NCBI RefSeq assembly: GCF_001426375.1
Contig: NZ_LMEO01000001.1
Span: 126,840-190,839 of the forward strand
Origin: Paenibacillus sp. Root444D2
GTDB taxonomy: Bacteria; Bacillota; Bacilli; Paenibacillales; NBRC-103111
Direction of reading: 5' to 3'
DNA: 64,000 bases
The translations under genes were made by a program, and so were the position numbers. Shown piece after piece: positions 63,931 to 64,000 of this stretch. Under the pieces are notes generated by a model. It was not told the origin of the DNA, searched no databases, and worked only from the letters and a program-made list of their open reading frames with translations. How positions within the stretch are numbered: the stretch's first letter is position 1; every line of letters begins with the position of its first letter.

Positions 63931-64000
63931 CAAAATTAAGCTCTGCATTTGACATAGTGTAAAACAATTACCAAAACAACCACATAGAATTGATATCATC

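Noticed and set aside
63949-63954. A perfect TTGACA on the plus strand as a rightward promoter
   Set aside because: No -10 like sequence occurs 16-18 bases downstream within the window.

Overview
The window looks like chromosome of a spore-forming, Gram-positive member of the Bacillales, most likely Paenibacillus or a close relative. The reasons are a gerA-type spore germination operon, S-layer homology (SLH) proteins with signal peptides, strong AGGAGG-type ribosome binding sites, frequent TTG and GTG starts, moderate GC, a perfect CcpA cre box and proteins typical of this group (NiaP, Amj, DUF4173, DUF1871, DUF3189). No rRNA, tRNA, CRISPR array, prophage or intact insertion sequence was seen.

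Layout. 1-2083: a sensor kinase cut by the left edge and its NarL-type response regulator. 2096-5830: the germination operon gerA-gerB-gerC, read leftward from a plausible sigma-G promoter. 5988-16460: a mixed region with CatE-like dioxygenase, DUF3189, a small acidic protein, the niacin transporter NiaP, an NlpC/P60 lipoprotein, a VOC/GyrI-like pair, an MreB-paralogue operon, an SLH-PrcB protein, a methyltransferase, a decayed gene, an acetyltransferase and a DUF962 protein. 16631-30628: one leftward run of eleven genes of about 14 kb for branched-chain 2-oxoacid and propionyl-CoA catabolism. 30848-43252: an MFS exporter, a 600-base spacer full of hairpins, a large SLH protein, DUF4173, an SgrR-like regulator, a DinG-like helicase, a radical SAM protein, the Amj flippase group and a repeat-rich spacer. 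43253-48906: RpiA, a heterodimeric ABC exporter and CorA. 49031-63818: reductive pyrimidine catabolism with its own ABC importer and a PucR-type regulator.

How the genes work together. In the 14-kb run, BkdA E1 alpha and beta would make isobutyryl-CoA and related acyl-CoAs. IcmF would rearrange isobutyryl-CoA to butyryl-CoA. Acyl-CoA dehydrogenase, 3-hydroxybutyryl-CoA dehydrogenase and thiolase would carry this to acetyl-CoA. Propionyl-CoA would go through the methylcitrate cycle (PrpC, PrpD, PrpB). The run resembles an enlarged Bacillus mmg operon, and its cre box fits catabolite repression. Two parts look abnormal: the E2 gene keeps only the catalytic domain, and one of the two acyl-CoA dehydrogenases lacks both known catalytic glutamates. 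In the right-hand cluster, PreTA reduces uracil or thymine, dihydropyrimidinase opens the ring, two unrelated types of amidohydrolase could remove the carbamoyl group, an aminotransferase and a semialdehyde dehydrogenase finish the pathway, and an ABC importer with a Thi5-like binding protein probably brings in the substrate. A 16-bp element shared (15 of 16) by the two ends of this cluster suggests common control, possibly by PucR.

The most notable structures not explained by ordinary annotation are the lipoyl-less E2, a five-copy 14-residue repeat inside an ABC exporter, a (CAA)15 tract beside twelve in-phase heptamer repeats, the hairpin array at 32496-32744, and the shared 16-bp element.
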